From positions 1-64,000 of the forward strand of contig NZ_BAABGM010000025.1 of assembly GCF_039541575.1 (NCBI RefSeq): a stretch of 64,000 bases of DNA. Direction: 5' to 3'. Each line of letters starts with the position of its first letter. Positions within the stretch are counted from its first letter, which is position 1. The DNA is from Fodinibacter luteus. GTDB lineage: Bacteria; Actinomycetota; Actinomycetes; Actinomycetales; Dermatophilaceae. Below the pieces are notes generated by a model. It worked only from the letters and a program-made list of their open reading frames with translations. It searched no databases and had not been told where the DNA came from. Made by a program: the position numbers and the translations under genes. Shown here in pieces: positions 11,341 through 20,566 of the stretch.

Positions 11341-11451
11341 GCAACGTCCGGCGCCCCGGGGGTCCTGACCCCCAACCTGCCGGACGCAGCGCAGCAGTCT
11401 GGCGCAACGTCCGGCACCTTGGGGGACCTGGCCCCCAAGGTGCCGGACGCA
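11341..11451. terminator. Tandem 63-bp palindromic units closing the nuo transcript
   Basis: Two related units start at 11341 and 11404. The second forms a perfect 18-bp stem (11408-11425 with 11432-11449) around a six-base loop. The first is interrupted: a CGTCCGG/CCGGACG outer stem and a GGGGGT/ACCCCC inner stem. They lie just past the last gene of the nuo-polyprenyl synthase run, so termination is the likely job. The tandem copying suggests a small repeat family. Confidence 0.65.
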
Positions 11452-11465
11452 AGGAGCAGTGCGGA

Positions 11466-12494
11466 TCAGCCGACGCGCGTGACGACACCGGTGGCGAGGG
11501 CGTGGAGGGCGTCGCGGGCGTCGCTGTCGGGCAGGGTGGCGAGCACGTCCTGCGCCTCGCGCGCCACGGCGTAGGTGTGCTCGCGGGCCCGGTCCATCGC
11601 GGGGTGGACACGCAGCAGGCGCAGGGCCTCGTCGAGCCGGGCGTCATCGGTGAGGTCCCCGGTGAGCAGGTCGCGCAGGCGTGCGTCGGCGGGGTCGGGC
11701 GACCCGAGGACGTAGAGCACGGGCAGGGTCCGCTTGCCCTCGCGCAGGTCGGTGCCCGGGGTCTTGCCGGTCTCGTCGGCCTCGGACTCGATGTCGATGA
11801 GGTCGTCGGCGAGCTGGAAGGCCACGCCGAGCCGCTCCCCGAAGTCACGCATCGTCTCGACCGTGGCGGCGTCGCAACCCGAGAACATCGCGCCGTAGCG
11901 GGCGGCCGTGGCGATGAGCACGCCGGTCTTGTCGGCGAGCACCCCGAGGTAGTAGTCGACCGGGTCGGTGCCCGCGGGGCACGGCCGGTCGTCGCGGATC
12001 TGGCCGGAGCACAGCCGCACGAAGGTCTGGGCCTGGATCTTGACGGCCTCGGGACCGAGGTCGGCCACGATGTCGGAGGCCGTGCCGAAGAGCAGGTCAC
12101 CGACGAGGATCGCCGTGGAGTTGCCGTAGGCCGCGTTGGCGCTCGGGGCACCGCGGCGCACGTCGGCCTCGTCCATGACGTCGTCGTGGTAGAGCGAGGC
12201 GAGGTGGGTGAGCTCGACCCCCGCGGCCGCCGCGACGACCCGCTCGTCGATGCCGGCGCCGAGCTCGGCCGCGAGCAGCGTGAGCAGGGGCCGGAACCGC
12301 TTGCCGCCGGCCGCCGTGAGGTGCGAGCCCGCCTCGGCGATGAACGGGTCGTCGTGGTCGACGCGCGCCGTGATGAGCGCGTTGACGGCGGTGAGCCCGT
12401 CGGCGAGGCGGCTTCGCAGCCGCTCGGAGGCCCCGGGCAGCTCGAGCACCGAGGGGGTGCCGCGTTGCGTCGGTTCCGCCGTCACCGGGGTCAC
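11466..12494 (-). CDS. Long-chain polyprenyl diphosphate synthase
   Basis: A 342-aa trans-isoprenyl diphosphate synthase. The first Asp-rich motif DDVMDEAD lies in the LYHDDVMDEADVRRG helix. GKRFRPLLTLLAAEL precedes it, and FQLADDLIDIES is the second Asp-rich motif. It condenses isopentenyl units to make the side chain of menaquinone. Position at the end of the nuo run and within a Men locus supports that role over carotenoid or GGPP synthesis. The GTG start overlaps the nuoN stop by four bases. Chain length (hepta- to nonaprenyl) cannot be read reliably. Confidence 0.9.
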   Translation of the reverse strand: MTPVTAEPTQRGTPSVLELPGASERLRSRLADGLTAVNALITARVDHDDPFIAEAGSHLTAAGGKRFRPLLTLLAAELGAGIDERVVAAAAGVELTHLASLYHDDVMDEADVRRGAPSANAAYGNSTAILVGDLLFGTASDIVADLGPEAVKIQAQTFVRLCSGQIRDDRPCPAGTDPVDYYLGVLADKTGVLIATAARYGAMFSGCDAATVETMRDFGERLGVAFQLADDLIDIESEADETGKTPGTDLREGKRTLPVLYVLGSPDPADARLRDLLTGDLTDDARLDEALRLLRVHPAMDRAREHTYAVAREAQDVLATLPDSDARDALHALATGVVTRVG

Positions 12495-14041
12495 AGGAGG
12501 AACTCGGAGGCCGAGCTCGCGAGGTCGAGGGCGAACCCGGGGACGATGCCGAGGACGACGGTCGCGAGGACGCCGACCGTGATGCCGATCGTCGACGGCA
12601 CCGACGGGGTGAGGGCGACGACCTCGTCCCCGGTGGCGTCGGTGAAGTACATGAGGACGATGAGGCGGACGTAGACGAACGCGGTGACGGCCGACGCGAG
12701 CACGGCGATGAGGACGAGGACGGCCCCGCCCGGCCCTGCCTCGACGGCGGGCGCGAACGCCGCGAACTTCGCCGTGAACCCCGACGTCAGTGGGATGCCC
12801 GCGAACGCGAGGAGGAGGAAGCTGAAGGCGCCCGCGACGACCGGGTGCCGCCGGCCGAGGCCGGCCCACTGCGACAGGTGCGAGGCCTCCGAGCCGCCCT
12901 GGCGCACCATGGCGATGATGCCGAACGCCGCGATCGTGGCGAAGCCGTAGGCGACGAGGTAGAACATGACGCCGCCGATCGCCGCCTGCGAGAAGGCGAG
13001 GACACCGACGAGGATGAAGCCCGCGTGGGCGATCGAGGAGTAGGCGAGGAGGCGCTTGACGTCGGTCTGGGTCACCGAGAGCACGGCACCGACGACCATC
13101 GTGAGGACGGCGATGACGTAGACGCCGTCCTGCCAGTCCCACCGGTTGGCGCCGACCGCGACGAAGGTGACCCGCAGGATGACGCCGAAGGCGGCGAGCT
13201 TCGTGCAGGCGGCCATGAACCCGGTGACCGGCGTCGGGGCGCCCTGGTAGGCGTCGGGGGTCCACGAGTGGAACGGCACGGCGCCGACCTTGAAGAGCAG
13301 CCCGACGAGCACGAGCACGACGCCGGGGACGAGCAGCCCCTCGAGGTCGCCGGATGCCGTCGAGATGGCCCGGGAGATCGCGCTCAGGTCGGACGAGCCG
13401 GCGTAGCCGAAGAGCAGGGCCGACCCGAAGAGGAAGAACGCGCTCGAGAAGGCGCCGAGGAGGAAGTACTTGAGCGCGGCCTCCTGCGAGAGCAGGCGGC
13501 GACGGCGGGCGAGCCCGGTCATGACGTACAGCGGCAGGGAGAGCACCTCGAGGCCGACGAACATCGTGATGAGGTCGTTCGCGGTGAGGAAGACCATCAT
13601 CCCGAGCACCGCGAAGAGGGTGAGCGGGAAGACCTCGGAGGTCGCGTACCCGGCGCGGGTCGCGGCATCCTCCTGGCTCGAGCCCGGCGTCGAGGCCCCC
13701 ATCGGGGTGAAGGCGTCGGCGCCGACGCCGCCGAAGCGCTCGGCCATGATGAGCACGCTGATGACCGACAGGAGCAGCAGCGCGCCCATGAGGAAGACCG
13801 AGACACCGTCGATGACGACCGACCCGCCGAGGGTCACCGTGTGCGACTGGCTCGACCAGGCGACGAGCGCTGCGAAGGCCCCGGCGAGGGTGAGCGTCGT
13901 GAGCCACACCTGGATGCCGTGGCGGTGCCGGCGCGGTGCGAAGGCCTCGACGACGACCCCGACGAGGGCACCCGCCGCGACGACGAGGATCGGCGCGATC
14001 GCGGCGTAGTCGACGTCGACGGCCTGGAACTCGGGGTTCAC
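12491..14041 (-). CDS. nuoN: NADH-quinone oxidoreductase subunit N
   Basis: A 516-aa antiporter-like membrane subunit of complex I with about 14 helices. Family landmarks include ALKYFLLGAFSSAFFLFG, KVGAVPFHSWTPDAYQGAP with its conserved Lys, and DVKRLLAYSSIAHAG. It forms part of the proton-pumping arm. It overlaps nuoM upstream (four bases) and the polyprenyl synthase downstream. Confidence 0.97.
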   Translation of the reverse strand: MNPEFQAVDVDYAAIAPILVVAAGALVGVVVEAFAPRRHRHGIQVWLTTLTLAGAFAALVAWSSQSHTVTLGGSVVIDGVSVFLMGALLLLSVISVLIMAERFGGVGADAFTPMGASTPGSSQEDAATRAGYATSEVFPLTLFAVLGMMVFLTANDLITMFVGLEVLSLPLYVMTGLARRRRLLSQEAALKYFLLGAFSSAFFLFGSALLFGYAGSSDLSAISRAISTASGDLEGLLVPGVVLVLVGLLFKVGAVPFHSWTPDAYQGAPTPVTGFMAACTKLAAFGVILRVTFVAVGANRWDWQDGVYVIAVLTMVVGAVLSVTQTDVKRLLAYSSIAHAGFILVGVLAFSQAAIGGVMFYLVAYGFATIAAFGIIAMVRQGGSEASHLSQWAGLGRRHPVVAGAFSFLLLAFAGIPLTSGFTAKFAAFAPAVEAGPGGAVLVLIAVLASAVTAFVYVRLIVLMYFTDATGDEVVALTPSVPSTIGITVGVLATVVLGIVPGFALDLASSASEFLL

Positions 14042-15576
14042 TTCTCACTCCCGGAGGCGTTGGCGGGCGCCGGGTCCGAGACGCCGACGATCTGCAGCGT
14101 GCGGTCCACGGCGGGGTTGAGGAGGTCGAGCACCGGCTTCGGGAAGAAGCCGAGGAGCAGGAAGGAGGCGATGATCGGTACGACGACGACCCGCTCGCGC
14201 ACCGACAGGTCGGGCGGGGCCTCGCCCTCCGCGAAGGCCGGCTTCGGCCCGGTCATGACGCGCTGGTACATGAGCAGGATGTAGAGCGCCGCGAGCACGA
14301 TGCCGAGCGCCGCGATGACGGCGGCCCACTGGTAGCGCATGAACGTGCCCTGCAGGACGAGGAACTCCGACACGAACGACGACAGGCCGGGCAGCGCCAG
14401 GCTGGACAGGCCGACGACGAGGAAGGTGCCGGCGAGCACGGGGGTGACCCGCTGCCAGCCGCCGTAGTCGGGGATCCGCTTGCTCCCGCGCCGGGCGACG
14501 AGGAAGCCGGCGAGGAGGAACAGGCCGGCCGTGGAGAAGCCATGGTTGACCATGTAGAGCGTCGACCCCGCGCCCCCGACGCTCGTCAGGGCGAAGATGC
14601 CGAGCACGATGAAGCCGAAGTGGCTGATCGAGGTGAACGCGATGAGCCGCATCATGTCGGTCTGGCCGATCGCAAGGAGCGCGCCGTAGACGACCGAGAT
14701 GACCGCGAGCGTGATGACGACGGGGGTCGCCCACTGCGTGGCCTCGGGGAAGAGCTGGAGGCAGAAGCGGATCATCCCATAGGTGCCGACCTTGTCGAGC
14801 ACGCCGACGAGGAGCACCGCGGTCGCGGGCCGCGCCTCGGTGGCGGCGTCGGGGAGCCACGTGTGCACCGGCCACATCGGGGCCTTGACGGCGAACGCGA
14901 CGAAGAAGCCGACGAACATCCAGCGCAGTGCGGCCGTCGAGCCCTCGAGGTTGCCGGTGAGGTTCTCGACGAGGAAGCCGTCGGGCCCGCCGGGCCCGGC
15001 GACGTACACCGCGATGACGGCCACGAGCATGACGAGGCCGCCGGCGAGGGAGAACAGGAGGAACTTCATCGCGGCGTACTGGCGCCGCGGGCCGCCGAAC
15101 ATCCCGATGAGGAAGTACACCGGGATGAGCATCGCCTCGAAGAAGACGTAGAAGAGGAAGACGTCGGTGGCCGCGAAGACCCCGACCATGAACGCCTCGA
15201 GCACGAGCATGAGCGCGAAGTAGCGCTTCTCGCGCGACGAGCCCTCGTCGGTGACGTCGTTCCACGCCGCGAGGAGGCAGACCGGGGTGAGGATCGCCGC
15301 CATGACGATGAGCGACAGGGCGATGCCGTCGACGCCGACGGCGTACGAGACCCCGAACTGCGGGATCCACGGGTGGACCTCGGCGAGCTGGAACTGCTCG
15401 GTGGAGCCGGCGTCGAAGCGCACCCAGGCGAGCACCGCGAGGAGCAGCGTCACGAGCGAGAACCCGAGCGCCACCGGCTTCGCGTGGCGGGCCGACTCCC
15501 CCGGGAGCGCGGCGACGACGAGCGCGCCGACGAGCGGCACGACCATCATCAGGGTGAGCAGGGGCAGGGAGTTCAC
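14038..15576 (-). CDS. nuoM: NADH-quinone oxidoreductase subunit M
   Basis: A 512-aa antiporter-like complex I subunit. It has GVDGIALSLIVMAAILTPVC, KAPMWPVHTWLPDAATEARP and DMMRLIAFTSISHFGFI, the pump-arm signatures with the conserved Lys and Glu helices. The start is GTG 15576, overlapping the nuoL stop. A much longer frame continues upstream inside nuoL but is not coding. The C-terminus ends in a short charged tail. Confidence 0.97.
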   Translation of the reverse strand: MNSLPLLTLMMVVPLVGALVVAALPGESARHAKPVALGFSLVTLLLAVLAWVRFDAGSTEQFQLAEVHPWIPQFGVSYAVGVDGIALSLIVMAAILTPVCLLAAWNDVTDEGSSREKRYFALMLVLEAFMVGVFAATDVFLFYVFFEAMLIPVYFLIGMFGGPRRQYAAMKFLLFSLAGGLVMLVAVIAVYVAGPGGPDGFLVENLTGNLEGSTAALRWMFVGFFVAFAVKAPMWPVHTWLPDAATEARPATAVLLVGVLDKVGTYGMIRFCLQLFPEATQWATPVVITLAVISVVYGALLAIGQTDMMRLIAFTSISHFGFIVLGIFALTSVGGAGSTLYMVNHGFSTAGLFLLAGFLVARRGSKRIPDYGGWQRVTPVLAGTFLVVGLSSLALPGLSSFVSEFLVLQGTFMRYQWAAVIAALGIVLAALYILLMYQRVMTGPKPAFAEGEAPPDLSVRERVVVVPIIASFLLLGFFPKPVLDLLNPAVDRTLQIVGVSDPAPANASGSEK

Positions 15577-17504
15577 TGGATCACCCACAGAGCGCCGAGG
15601 ACGGTGACGACACCGGTGAGCATCGTCAGGGCATACGACCGGGCGTAGCCGGTCTGGAGGCGACGCAGCCTCGAGGACAGCCCGCCGACGAAGGCGGCCA
15701 GACCGCCCGCGGCACCGTCGACACCGCGCGCGTCGGCGAAGACGAGCCCACGGGTCAGGTGGATGCCGGGGCGCATGAACAGGCCCTCGTTGATGGCGTC
15801 CTGGTACAGGTCCTGGCGGGCCGCGCGGGTGAGCACCGAGCCCCGCGGCGCGACCTCCGGCACGACGTCCTTCGCGTAGCGCGTCCACGCGAGGTAGGCG
15901 CCGGCGGCGACGAGGACGAGGGTGAGGCCCATGATGACGGGGACCGGCAGCACCGGGTGCTCCTCGCCGTGCTCGCCGACGACGGGCGCGAGCCATTCGT
16001 TGAGAAGGTTCGTCGGCCCGAGGACGAGGCCGAGGAACGCCGACCCGACGGCGAGCACGATCATCGGCACCGTCATCGTGCGGGGCGACTCGTGCGGGTG
16101 GGCGTCGTCGGCCCAGCGTCGCTCGCCGTGGAAGGTCATGAAGAACAGGCGGGACATGTAGAACGCCGTGATGCCGGCACCGACGAGCGCGGCACCGCCG
16201 AGCACCCACGGCTGCCAGCCCTCGCCGACGAACGCGGCCTCGATGACCTTGTCCTTGGACCAGAAGCCGGAGAACGGCGGCACACCGAGGATCGCGAGCC
16301 AGCCCAGCCCGAAGGTGACCCAGGTGATCTTCATGACCGTCGACAGCCCGCCGTAGCGGCGCATGTTGACCTCGTCGTTCATCCCGTGCATGACCGACCC
16401 GGCGCCGAGGAACATCCCGGCCTTGAAGAAGCCGTGGGTCAGCAGGTGGAAGATCGCGAAGGCGTACCCGACGGGGCCGAGGCCGGCCGCGAGCATCATG
16501 TAGCCGATCTGGCTCATCGTCGACGCGGCGAGGGCCTTCTTGATGTCGTCCTTGGCGCAGCCGACGACCGCCCCGAAGATGAGGGTGATCGCCCCGACGA
16601 GGGCGACGGCGAGGCGGGCGTCGGGGGTCGCGTCGTAGATGACGTTCGAGCGCACGACGAGGTAGACGCCGGCGGTGACCATCGTCGCCGCGTGGATGAG
16701 CGCGGACACCGGCGTCGGGCCGGCCATCGCGTCACCGAGCCACGACTGGAGCGGGAACTGCGCCGACTTGCCTGCGGCGCCGACGAGGAGGAGCAGGCCG
16801 ATCGCGGTGAGCGCGCCCTGGTTGGCGGCGGCGACACCCTCGTTGACCGTCGCGTAGTCGACGCCGCCGAAGGTGACGAACATGACCATGATCGCGATCG
16901 ACAGGCCGAGGTCGCCGACCCGGTTGACGAAGAACGCCTTGTTCGCGGCGGTCGCGTAGGCCGGGTTCCAGTTCCAGAAGCCGATGAGGAGGTACGAGGC
17001 GAGGCCGACGCCCTCCCAGCCGACGAAGAGCAGCAGGTAGGAGTCGGCGAGCACGAGCAGGAGCATCGACGCGATGAACAGGTTGAGGTACGCGAAGAAG
17101 CGCCGCTTGTCGGGGTCGTGCTCCATGTACCCGATCGAGTACACGTGGATGAGCGACCCGACGAAGGTGATGAGCATGACGAAGCTCATCGACAGCGGGT
17201 CGACGAGCAGCCCGATGTCGAGCTGGAAGGCGCCGGCGGGCACCCAGTTCCACAGGGTGAGGTGCTGGGCCCGCTCCTCCGCGGCGAGGCCGACGAGCTG
17301 GAGGAGCACGACGACGCCGACGACGAAGGACCCCCACGACAGCGCGGTCGCGAGCAGCGGCCCGACCCGGTCGGTGCGTCGCCCCCCGAGCAGGAGCACG
17401 GCGGCACCGAGCAGGGGCAGGGCGATGAGCAGCCACGCGAACGCGGATGCTCCGCTCGCGTCGACCGCGGCCAGCCCGCTGCCCTCGGTGATGAGTGAGG
17501 TCAC
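15573..17504 (-). CDS. nuoL: NADH-quinone oxidoreductase subunit L
   Basis: A 643-aa, the largest antiporter-like subunit of complex I. GKSAQFPLQSWLGDAMAGPT, SALIHAATMVTAGVYL and DDIKKALAASTMSQIGYM are all present. The C-terminal lateral helix that runs along NuoM and NuoN is also present, judged by the long amphipathic stretch after residue 550. The GTG start at 17504 follows AAGGAG by a few bases, one of the few good Shine-Dalgarno sequences in this operon, nine bases after nuoK. Confidence 0.97.
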   Translation of the reverse strand: MTSLITEGSGLAAVDASGASAFAWLLIALPLLGAAVLLLGGRRTDRVGPLLATALSWGSFVVGVVVLLQLVGLAAEERAQHLTLWNWVPAGAFQLDIGLLVDPLSMSFVMLITFVGSLIHVYSIGYMEHDPDKRRFFAYLNLFIASMLLLVLADSYLLLFVGWEGVGLASYLLIGFWNWNPAYATAANKAFFVNRVGDLGLSIAIMVMFVTFGGVDYATVNEGVAAANQGALTAIGLLLLVGAAGKSAQFPLQSWLGDAMAGPTPVSALIHAATMVTAGVYLVVRSNVIYDATPDARLAVALVGAITLIFGAVVGCAKDDIKKALAASTMSQIGYMMLAAGLGPVGYAFAIFHLLTHGFFKAGMFLGAGSVMHGMNDEVNMRRYGGLSTVMKITWVTFGLGWLAILGVPPFSGFWSKDKVIEAAFVGEGWQPWVLGGAALVGAGITAFYMSRLFFMTFHGERRWADDAHPHESPRTMTVPMIVLAVGSAFLGLVLGPTNLLNEWLAPVVGEHGEEHPVLPVPVIMGLTLVLVAAGAYLAWTRYAKDVVPEVAPRGSVLTRAARQDLYQDAINEGLFMRPGIHLTRGLVFADARGVDGAAGGLAAFVGGLSSRLRRLQTGYARSYALTMLTGVVTVLGALWVIQ

Positions 17505-17513
17505 TGGTGCTCC

Positions 17514-17813
17514 TTACAGCTTCAGCAGGTTCGCGTCGTCGACCGAGGCCGACCGGCGGGAACGGAAGATCGCCATGATGATGGCGAGCCCGACGACGAC
17601 CTCCGCCGCCGCCACCACCATGACGAAGAGGGCGATGGCCTGGCCGTCGAGCACGCCGTGCATCCGGGCGAACGTGACGAAGACGAGGTTCGCGGCGTTG
17701 AGCATGAGCTCGACGCCCATGAAGACGATGATCGCGTTGCGGCGGGTCAGCACCGTGGCCCCGCCGATGACGAACAGGATCGTCGCCAGGTAGATGTAGT
17801 TGACCAGGCTCAT
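17514..17813 (-). CDS. nuoK: NADH-quinone oxidoreductase subunit K
   Basis: A 99-aa, three-helix complex I membrane subunit. The middle helix carries the conserved Glu in FMGVELMLNAANLVFV, and the third helix starts with FVMVVAAAEVVVGLA with its second Glu. It overlaps nuoJ by four bases (ATGA). Confidence 0.97.
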   Translation of the reverse strand: MSLVNYIYLATILFVIGGATVLTRRNAIIVFMGVELMLNAANLVFVTFARMHGVLDGQAIALFVMVVAAAEVVVGLAIIMAIFRSRRSASVDDANLLKL

Positions 17814-18580
17814 CGCTCGCTCTCCTCCTGCATCTCGCGCTCGATGCGGGCGCCGGCCTCGCGGTGCACCTCGGGTGAGCGGTCCTGGTCGCGCGCGACG
17901 AGCACCCGCGAGATCGACAGGTCCGACGGCGTGCCGTCGGGCAGCAGCGCCGGGGTGTCGACGGCGTTGTGCCGCGCGTAGACACCCGGGGCGGGCAGGC
18001 CGGCCAGGTGCTCACCGCCCTGGAACCGCCGCTTGCTCCACTCGCGCTGGTTGGGGCCCCTGCCGAGCCGCTCGCGGTGGGCGAGCACCATCGCGCCGAC
18101 CGCGGCGGTGATGAGCAGCGCGCTCGTCATCTCGAAGACCCACACGTACCGGCCGAAGATGAGCTGAGCGACACCGGAGACGTTCCCGACCTCGGCGTTG
18201 ACGGTGGCCACGCCGACGGGGTCGTCGAACGAGACCCGGCCGATCGCCGAGACGAGGATGCCGCCGAGCCCGAGGCTGAGCAGCACGGTGACCCACCGCT
18301 GGCCGGGCAGGGTCTCGACGAGGCTGTCGGAGGAGTCGACGCCGATGAGCATGAGGACGAAGAGGAAGAGCATCATGACCGCGCCGGTGTAGACGAAGAT
18401 CTGGATGATGCCGAGGAAGTCGGCCCCCTGGGCGATGTAGAAGACGCCGAGGATGATCATCGTCATCGCCATGCCGAGGGCCGCGTGGACGGCCTTCTTG
18501 GCGAAGACCAGGCCGAGGGCCCCGACGACCGCGAGCGGCCCGAGCACCCAGAACAGGACCTGCTCACCGGTGCCGGTCAC
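17810..18580 (-). CDS. nuoJ: NADH-quinone oxidoreductase subunit J
   Basis: A 256-aa complex I membrane subunit with five helices in the first ~170 residues, including FLGIIQIFVYTGAVMMLFLF, the characteristic pi-bulge helix. The remaining ~85 residues are a polar, disordered-looking cytoplasmic tail that short bacterial NuoJ lacks; extended tails are common in actinobacteria. The start is GTG 18580, overlapping nuoI by four bases; the open frame further upstream is a nuoI shadow. Confidence 0.95.
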   Translation of the reverse strand: MTGTGEQVLFWVLGPLAVVGALGLVFAKKAVHAALGMAMTMIILGVFYIAQGADFLGIIQIFVYTGAVMMLFLFVLMLIGVDSSDSLVETLPGQRWVTVLLSLGLGGILVSAIGRVSFDDPVGVATVNAEVGNVSGVAQLIFGRYVWVFEMTSALLITAAVGAMVLAHRERLGRGPNQREWSKRRFQGGEHLAGLPAPGVYARHNAVDTPALLPDGTPSDLSISRVLVARDQDRSPEVHREAGARIEREMQEESER

Positions 18581-19194
18581 GAGGTCACCTCCGCGTCGTC
18601 GCTGTGGCGGGAGTGCTCCGCGACGTACTCGCGCTGCGAGTCGGTGGGCGCGGTGACCTTCCCGAGGTAGTAGTCGCGCTCCTCCATGCCGTCGGCCATG
18701 GGGAAGGGCGGGGTGAGCATCCCCTGCTGGAGCGGCGCGAGCAGCTGCTCCTTGGTGAAGATGAGGTCGGCGCGGTTGTCGTCGGCGAGCTCGTACTCGT
18801 TCGTCATCGTGAGCGCCCGGGTCGGGCACGCCTCGATGCACAGGCCGCAGAAGATGCACCGCAGGTAGTTGATCTGGTAGACGCGGCCGTACCGCTCGCC
18901 GGGGCTGAACCGGCCGGCACCGCCCTCGGTGTCGTCGTTGTCGGCGCCCTCGACGAGGATCGCGTCGGCGGGGCAGGCCCAGGCGCACAGCTCGCAGCCG
19001 ACGCACTTCTCGAGGCCGTCGGGGTGCCGGTTCAGCTGGTGGCGCCCGTGGAAGCGGGGCTGGGTCGGTCGCTTCTCCTCGGGGTACTCCTCGGTGATGA
19101 CCTTGCGGAACATCGTCGAGAAGGTGACCCCGAAGCCCCCGACGGGGGCGAACAGGTCGGAGAAGAAGCCGGACTTCCTCTGCTCGTCAGCCAC
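18577..19194 (-). CDS. nuoI: NADH-quinone oxidoreductase subunit I
   Basis: A 205-aa ferredoxin-like subunit that relays electrons to NuoB. Two complete 4Fe-4S motifs, CVGCELCAWACP and CIFCGLCIEACP, supply clusters N6a and N6b. The N-terminal amphipathic helix (FSDLFAPVGGFGVTFSTMF) lies on the membrane. The ATG lies eight bases inside the end of nuoH. Confidence 0.97.
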   Translation of the reverse strand: MADEQRKSGFFSDLFAPVGGFGVTFSTMFRKVITEEYPEEKRPTQPRFHGRHQLNRHPDGLEKCVGCELCAWACPADAILVEGADNDDTEGGAGRFSPGERYGRVYQINYLRCIFCGLCIEACPTRALTMTNEYELADDNRADLIFTKEQLLAPLQQGMLTPPFPMADGMEERDYYLGKVTAPTDSQREYVAEHSRHSDDAEVTS

Positions 19195-20566
19195 GGACGG
19201 CCTCCTTGGTCTCGCTGCCCGGCGTGAGGGCGGGTACGTCGAGCGAGGGCTCGCGCAGCCGCTGCCCGGGCAGGGGCGGCACCGGGTAGCCGCCCGCGTA
19301 CGGGTCGACCTCGTCGGGCACCGTCGGGTGCGCCGCGGCCTCCTGGGCCTCGGCCCGGCGGTCCCACAGCCAGCCGCCGACGAGGGCGAGCACCGCGATG
19401 ACCCCGACGAGGAAGAGCGAGGTCACCGGGAAGCGCCGGCCGGCGACGTCGACGCTGCCACCGAGCCAGCCGTTCTGGCCGGCGCGGAAGAAGGCGACGA
19501 GGACGACCCAGGCGAGGGTGGCGGGGATGAGGAACTTCCACCCGAAGCGCATGAACTGGTCGTACCGGACGCGCGGCAGCGAGCCGCGCAGCCAGACGAA
19601 GACGAACATGAACATCCACAGCTTGGCGGTGAACCACAGCAGGCCCCACCAGCCCTCGTTGAACATGCCGTCGTTGATCGCCGCGACACCGGGAGGGGCG
19701 GCCGGGCCGCCGAGGAACATCGTCGTCGCGAGCGCCGCGACGGTGAACATGTTGATGTACTCGCCGAGGAAGAACATCGCGAAGCGCATCGAGCCGTACT
19801 CGGTGTGGAAGCCGCCGGTGAGCTCGCCCTCGCCCTCGGCGAGGTCGAAGGGCAGTCGGTTCGTCTCGCCGACCATCGTGATGAGGTAGACGAAGAAGCT
19901 GAAGAAGGCCGGGATGATGAACCACAGGTCCTGTTGCGCACCGACGATCTGCGAGGTCGACATCGAGCCGGCGTAGAGGAACACCGCGACGAGCGAGAGC
20001 CCCATCGCGATCTCGTAGGAGATCATCTGGGCCGTCGCGCGCAGCCCTCCCATGAGGGGGTAGGTCGACCCGGAGGACCAGCCCGCGAGCACGACGCCGT
20101 AGATGCCGACGCCGGCGACGGCGAGGACGAGCAGGACCGCGACCGAGGTGTCGGTGAGCTGGAAGGGCGTGCGGTGGCCGAACATCCACACGTCGCCCGC
20201 GAGCGGGATGATCGAGAAGGACACGAAGCACATCGTCGCCGTGATGAGCGGCGCGAGGGTGAAGACGAAGGCGTCGGCGGCCTTGGGCCGCACGTCCTCC
20301 TTGAGCATCGACTTCATGCCGTCGGCGAGGGTCTGGAGCAGCCCGAACGGACCGTTGCGGTTCGGCCCGGGGCGCTGCTGCATCCGACCGATGACCCGGC
20401 GCTCGAACCAGATGACGAGCAGGGTCGACAGGAGGAGGTAGACGAAGATGAGCAACGCCTTGACGAGGCTGAGCCACAGCGGGGTGTCGCTGAAGTCGGC
20501 CCTCGGGTTGTCGGTCGTCTCGGCGACGAGCGAGACGACCTCCGGCAGTGCGAGCATCGTGCTCAT
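19187..20566 (-). CDS. nuoH: NADH-quinone oxidoreductase subunit H
   Basis: A 459-aa, eight-to-nine-helix subunit that forms much of the quinone cavity. It shows ERRVIGRMQQRPGPNRNGPFG and the acidic loop GETNRLPFDLAEGEGELTGGF, both quinone-site landmarks. A ~60-residue proline-rich cytoplasmic tail follows the last helix. The ATG at 20566 overlaps the nuoG stop (ATGA). Confidence 0.97.
   Translation of the reverse strand: MSTMLALPEVVSLVAETTDNPRADFSDTPLWLSLVKALLIFVYLLLSTLLVIWFERRVIGRMQQRPGPNRNGPFGLLQTLADGMKSMLKEDVRPKAADAFVFTLAPLITATMCFVSFSIIPLAGDVWMFGHRTPFQLTDTSVAVLLVLAVAGVGIYGVVLAGWSSGSTYPLMGGLRATAQMISYEIAMGLSLVAVFLYAGSMSTSQIVGAQQDLWFIIPAFFSFFVYLITMVGETNRLPFDLAEGEGELTGGFHTEYGSMRFAMFFLGEYINMFTVAALATTMFLGGPAAPPGVAAINDGMFNEGWWGLLWFTAKLWMFMFVFVWLRGSLPRVRYDQFMRFGWKFLIPATLAWVVLVAFFRAGQNGWLGGSVDVAGRRFPVTSLFLVGVIAVLALVGGWLWDRRAEAQEAAAHPTVPDEVDPYAGGYPVPPLPGQRLREPSLDVPALTPGSETKEAVRG

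Noticed and set aside
12845..15648. Long plus-strand frames (12845-14284 and 13936-15648) over nuoN/nuoM
   Set aside because: Glu/Arg-rich mirror translations of membrane proteins in GC-rich DNA, with no start signals or homology.
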